DNA of 9,760 nucleotides, from contig JAAZIH010000198.1 in assembly GCA_012800995.1 (NCBI GenBank), positions 1 through 9,760 of the forward strand. Direction: 5' to 3'. The notes under the pieces are model-generated. The model was not told the origin of the DNA and did not search any database. It saw nothing but the letters and a program-made list of their open reading frames with translations. This document shows, piece by piece, positions 7,501 to 9,760 of the stretch (positions are counted from its first letter, which is position 1; each line of letters opens with the position of its first letter). The stretch comes from Chloroflexota bacterium (GTDB lineage: Bacteria > Chloroflexota > Anaerolineae > Anaerolineales > Anaerolineaceae). A program made the position numbers and the translations under genes.

Positions 7501-8570
7501 AAGATGGCGCAGCAGTCACAATAGGTGGCATCGTGAAACGTTTCCGCTCATTAATCACCCGAAAAGGCGATGATATGGCCTTCGTTACCCTGGAAGATAA
7601 TTTCGGTGAGATTGAAGTGGTTATGTTCCCCGCTACATGGGCAAAATCAAAACACATGGCTACCGTTGGCTCACTTTTGATTATCGAAGGAAAAATGCAA
7701 CACCAGGAGCGTGGTGACTCGATTATCGCAGATTTAGTCTCACGTATCGAAGTGGATGAAACCATCAGCGAGACCATAACCGCCAATCAGGACCTTGTTT
7801 TTGAGCAAATGCTTGATAATTATTTGCCTGACATTCGCATCTTAAGCCGATACAAATACCCCTTGAATGGCGATAATGGCTCTGAAAATCCAAGTACTTC
7901 CAAACAGAATGCGGACGATTTGAATATCGAAAATGGGCTGGATGATAACATCAGCTGGTTTGAGAATGATGAACTTAGCGACCCATATTACGATCTTGAT
8001 AACCCTTATAACACGCTTATGTATGACACAAATGGGGAAATCAACGATGGCATTGGACAGTCAGGTGAAAGTCCTGATCTCTCAACAAAAAATCCTCGAA
8101 CGCATCTTGATGAGAACACTGAAGATGAATCTGTTTCTGTATATTCTTCGGATCAAGATAGAAAAAGAACCATCCGGGAAACAGCCTACAATGACCAAAC
8201 CACAGTTGAACCATTAGCAGATGAACCAGGCTTAGAGAACACATCCAAATATGATGATATCGACCTGGATAGCATCATATTTGAAGATGAGATTGACGAA
8301 ACACCCAACAACCAAAAACGGCTCTCAATCATCATTCCAAGCACTGATGACCGTGACCGTGATTTGCGTCAAATCAGTCATATATATGGCATCTTGCAAT
8401 CCCATCCAGGACATGACCAATTCTCTTTCCAATTACCCGGTATTCAAAAAGCAACGGAATTAATTATCTTCCCCAATGATGGCATTAATATAAGCCAGGG
8501 CTTAATCAACAAACTGCGCAAACTTTTGGGCGAAGAAAACGTCACTGTTGAAGACCCTCTCCGTCCATAA
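4560..8570 (+). CDS. dnaE: DNA polymerase III alpha subunit (DnaE1 type)
   Basis: The replicative DNA polymerase catalytic subunit, 1336 residues against about 1160 in E. coli. Domains: PHP at about 3-210, polymerase palm, thumb and fingers to about 830, helix-hairpin-helix at about 855-890, OB fold at about 984-1067, an acidic insert at about 1101-1250, and a C-terminal domain at about 1252-1336. The catalytic aspartates are Asp399 and Asp401 in PDIDLDF and Asp559 in LLKVDFLGL. The PHP site keeps all nine ligands known from the Mycobacterium enzyme: His7, His9, Asp16, His41, Glu66, His87, Cys137, Asp205, His207. It should therefore proofread 3'-5' without a separate epsilon subunit. QMALF (915-919) is the expected internal clamp-binding motif. 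The C-terminal domain resembles the region that contacts the clamp loader in other DnaE proteins. An in-frame TAA at 4548-4550 with no start codon before 4560 fixes the start. No good Shine-Dalgarno site is seen. It appears to be monocistronic. Confidence 0.97.
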   Translation: MSFVHLHVHSSYSILDGFGKPADLVARAKELGMPALALTDHGTMFGTLDFYRAAKSAGIKPIIGLEAYLAPRRMQDKDPQKDRHAYHLVLLAKNKTGYQNLLKLASVSQLEGHYYTPRIDKITLAEHSEGLIASSACMSGEISRALLDNDHERADRAVAWYREVFGKENFYLELQEHDIPELRRVNRLMLELARKTDTRLIATNDVHYVRQEDAPLQDVLLCIQTGRLLSDPIRMRMSGDSYYLRSPEEMQSLFAQLPEAIENTLEIASRCHLDLSRKGYHLPVFDVPDGQTAETYLRELCEKGLRRRQPDRADSPEMKARLDYELGVIDQMGFAAYFLIVWDLCRYSREKKIWYNVRGSGNGSLVAYALEITSVEPLSHKLLFERFLNPDRITMPDIDLDFQDDRRAEVMEYCNQKYGASHVAQIITFGTLAARGAVRDVGRVMNIPLPDVDRVAKLVPSAYQGAAIPLSDSLQKVAELKEIYNSSEDMKNLLDTASAIEGAIRNVGTHAAGVIISDKELTEYLPLHRPTSVSENLPIKAVAQYDMNDINELGLLKVDFLGLTTLTIMAKACEYIKERGGPDLNLSSIPIDDPEVYSYISEGNTAGLFQLEGGGMTRYLVEMQPKTIHHVIAMVALYRPGPMDIIPDYIANMHGKKPVKYLHPKLETILDETYGHTVYQEQIMQAVVSLAGYSPGESDDFRSAISKKKVKEVKKHHSKFLNGAEANGISRKTAEEIFAHWETFAHYGFNKSHASNYGIIAVKTAWLKYHYPAEYMTALLSAWKNDNDKCATYVSDCQTMGIAVLPPNVNSSCFDFTIEDQADGKSAIRFGLGAVKNVGMGPVEAIIKGRGTRPFEDINDFLRRVDLRVVSKRALECLIKVGALDDFGGRVSLLRAIEQIVNASASHFRAVDMGQMALFGSTPDAPGQIKLSSTAKSDSHEELEWERELLGLYVSDHPLSKLMRHISHRLSHTSNEFTELEDGAAVTIGGIVKRFRSLITRKGDDMAFVTLEDNFGEIEVVMFPATWAKSKHMATVGSLLIIEGKMQHQERGDSIIADLVSRIEVDETISETITANQDLVFEQMLDNYLPDIRILSRYKYPLNGDNGSENPSTSKQNADDLNIENGLDDNISWFENDELSDPYYDLDNPYNTLMYDTNGEINDGIGQSGESPDLSTKNPRTHLDENTEDESVSVYSSDQDRKRTIRETAYNDQTTVEPLADEPGLENTSKYDDIDLDSIIFEDEIDETPNNQKRLSIIIPSTDDRDRDLRQISHIYGILQSHPGHDQFSFQLPGIQKATELIIFPNDGINISQGLINKLRKLLGEENVTVEDPLRP
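7860..8309 (+). other. Acidic low-complexity insert within DnaE (residues about 1101-1250)
   Basis: Between the OB fold and the last folded domain, about 150 residues are dominated by Asp, Glu, Asn, Ser and Thr. I count 40 Asp/Glu against eight Lys/Arg, and there is no regular hydrophobic pattern. It is predicted to be a disordered, strongly negative linker. The reading frame stays open on both sides and the downstream domain looks intact, so it is part of the protein and not a frameshift scar. It has no intein or endonuclease motifs. It accounts for nearly all of the extra length over the E. coli protein. Confidence 0.75.
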
Positions 8571-8615
8571 TTTCTGGCAGCGATTGTCAAGATTCCAAGG
8601 TAACACCCCATAAAA

Positions 8616-8645
8616 GCCACACAAATTGGCGTGTTTGACTATAAT
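8616..8645 (+). promoter_or_regulatory. Predicted promoter for the homoserine dehydrogenase gene
   Basis: An exact TATAAT (8640-8645) lies 18 bases after GCCACA (8616-8621, 3 of 6 matches). Transcription would start near 8652, giving a leader of about 15 bases that contains GAGGT (8658-8662), four bases before the ATG at 8667. The 8571-8666 spacer shows no clear terminator for dnaE. Confidence 0.5.
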
Positions 8646-8666
8646 ACAAAAAAACGCGAGGTAGAC

Positions 8667-9704
8667 ATGCTAAAAGATATTCGTTTGGTTTTGATTGGTT
8701 TCGGCAACGTTGGTCGGGCTTTCGCCAGTTTGTTGCTACAAAAAGAGGAAACTTTGCTCAATGAATTTGGCATTCAAGCCCGCGTGACAGGCATCATCAC
8801 CAAGCGCCACGGAGCTGTCATCAACGCTGATGGCATTGACCTACCAAAAGCTTTAACATTGGTGGAAGCCAATCGCAGCCTCGTGGAATTAAGCACACAT
8901 GCCTTTAATGGAAACACCCTTGATTTCATCAAAGCTTGTGAGGCAGACGTGCTCGTTGAAACTACTCCCGTCAATCCTCAGGCAGGCACACCTGCCATCA
9001 ACCATCTGCAAGCTGGTTTTGAAAAAGGCATGCATGGCATTACCGCCAACAAAGGGCCTGTTGTTTATGCTTACAATAAGCTAAGCGAACTCGCCAAGTC
9101 AAAAGGGCTCAAATTACGCTTTGAATCTGCGGTGATGGATGGCGCGCCGATCTTCTCTTTGTACCGCAAGACCCTGGCTGGAGCTGAAATTGAAGGTTTT
9201 GAGGGTATTCTCAACTCCTGTACCAACCTGCTCATTGAAGCCATGGAAGCCGGTACACCACTTGATGAAGCCATCAAATACGCCCAGGAAATTGGTATCG
9301 CTGAAAGTGATCCAAGCAACGATGTGGATGGCTGGGATGCCGCTATAAAAGTTGCCGCTTTATCCACCGTGCTCATGAACCATCCCATCACGCCTTTGGA
9401 TGTTGACCGAACCGGCATCCGGGGCATCAGCCCCCAGGATATCGCTGAAGCAAAAGCTGAAGGCAAACGCTGGAAATTGGTATGCAGAGGTGGATGGCGA
9501 GATGAGCAATTCATTGCTGAAGTAAAGCCCGAAAAAGTTGCCGCGGGTTCTCCACTGTACAGTGTGTCGGGCACTTCTTCATTTGTAAGTTTCGCGCTTG
9601 ATGTGCTCCCAGGTTTGGGCATCCTGGAATCTGATCCCAGCCCCAAAACAACCGCTTTTGGTCTGCTCGCTGATTTGATTGATATCTACCAGGATGGCAA
9701 ATGA
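8667..9704 (+). CDS. hom: Homoserine dehydrogenase (ACT-less form)
   Basis: Reduces aspartate semialdehyde to homoserine with NAD(P)H, the branch point toward threonine and methionine, in the cytoplasm. The 345-residue product starts with a Rossmann fold: LIGFGNVG (9-16) is the GxGxxG motif. ETTPVNPQAG (98-107) and ITANKGPV (125-132) are conserved cofactor and active-site loops. FESAVMDGAPIF (152-163) and GILNSCTN (180-187) belong to the substrate-binding domain. GWDAAIK (222-228) gives the catalytic Asp224 and Lys228. It stops after the catalytic domain, without the C-terminal ACT domain used for threonine feedback in longer enzymes, so regulation by threonine through ACT is not expected. 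A GTG at 8631 would add 12 residues, but it lies upstream of the TATAAT at 8640-8645. ATG 8667 has GAGGT four bases before it and is preferred. Its stop overlaps the folK start as ATGA. Confidence 0.93.
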   Translation: MLKDIRLVLIGFGNVGRAFASLLLQKEETLLNEFGIQARVTGIITKRHGAVINADGIDLPKALTLVEANRSLVELSTHAFNGNTLDFIKACEADVLVETTPVNPQAGTPAINHLQAGFEKGMHGITANKGPVVYAYNKLSELAKSKGLKLRFESAVMDGAPIFSLYRKTLAGAEIEGFEGILNSCTNLLIEAMEAGTPLDEAIKYAQEIGIAESDPSNDVDGWDAAIKVAALSTVLMNHPITPLDVDRTGIRGISPQDIAEAKAEGKRWKLVCRGGWRDEQFIAEVKPEKVAAGSPLYSVSGTSSFVSFALDVLPGLGILESDPSPKTTAFGLLADLIDIYQDGK

Positions 9705-9760
9705 AACAGGTTTTCCTCGGCTTAGGAACAAACCTTGGTCATCGCGAACAAAACCTAAAA
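9701..9760 (+). CDS. folK: 2-amino-4-hydroxy-6-hydroxymethyldihydropteridine diphosphokinase, N-terminal fragment (cut by window edge)
   Basis: Only the first 20 codons are present. They begin MKQVFLGLGTNLGHRE and end QNLK, matching the hallmark N-terminus of HPPK, in which the first strand runs into LGSNLGDR followed by a helix. The usual Ser and Asp appear here as Thr and His, conservative enough at this depth. The enzyme transfers pyrophosphate from ATP to the pterin in folate synthesis. The start overlaps the hom stop as ATGA, so translation is probably coupled to hom. Substrate residues lie outside the window, so activity cannot be judged. Confidence 0.85.
   Translation, partial: MKQVFLGLGTNLGHREQNLK

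Noticed and set aside
7860..8309. Intein or mobile insertion in dnaE
   Set aside because: There are no splice-junction Cys/Ser or His-Asn motifs, no endonuclease domain, no direct repeats at its edges, and it lies outside the catalytic region where dnaE inteins sit.
8631..8666. GTG start adding 12 residues to homoserine dehydrogenase
   Set aside because: An exact TATAAT lies within it, and ATG 8667 has GAGGT at good spacing right before the Rossmann motif.

Overview
This window reads as an ordinary chromosomal stretch of a bacterium that is probably a Chloroflexota, perhaps of the Anaerolineae type. That assignment is an inference from gene content: Thr/Pro-rich linkers on surface proteins, a DUF951 protein, a long DnaE1-type polymerase, and moderate GC. 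No sequence search was possible. There are no rRNA or tRNA genes, CRISPR arrays, insertion sequences or phage genes, and I found no convincing new defence or mobile system.

Layout. Bases 1-275 (minus) hold the start of a lipoprotein with a Thr/Pro-rich linker, running off the left edge. It diverges, over a shared promoter region, from a membrane-anchored LysM protein (589-1215, plus). Next comes a minus-strand pair, a GIY-YIG nuclease-like protein (1193-1540) and an M50 site-2-protease-like membrane protein (1540-2184). The two genes overlap as TAATG, and the nuclease gene ends convergently inside the LysM gene. A 57-base divergent region then starts a plus-strand operon: DUF951 protein (2242-2469, apparently leaderless), membrane-tethered family 2 glycosyltransferase (2482-3480) and a flavin-reductase-like protein with a PCP_red-like tail (3477-4403). 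The last two genes overlap as ATGA.

After a 156-base spacer with its own promoter and a 26-bp dyad comes dnaE (4560-8570), the replicative DNA polymerase III alpha subunit. It has a PHP domain with all nine expected metal ligands, an intact polymerase active site, an internal clamp-binding motif, an OB fold, and an unusual acidic low-complexity insert of about 150 residues before the C-terminal domain. It is followed by its own promoter, an ACT-less homoserine dehydrogenase (8667-9704), and the first 20 codons of folK (9701 to the right edge), coupled by ATGA.

The genes cover housekeeping functions (replication, threonine/methionine precursor synthesis, folate synthesis) and cell-envelope functions (lipoprotein, LysM protein, membrane protease, lipid-type glycosyl transfer). 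They do not form one pathway. The points most worth following up are the DnaE insert, the flavin-reductase/PCP_red-like fusion, the dnaE promoter dyad, the leaderless DUF951 start and the overlapping divergent promoters near 359-402.
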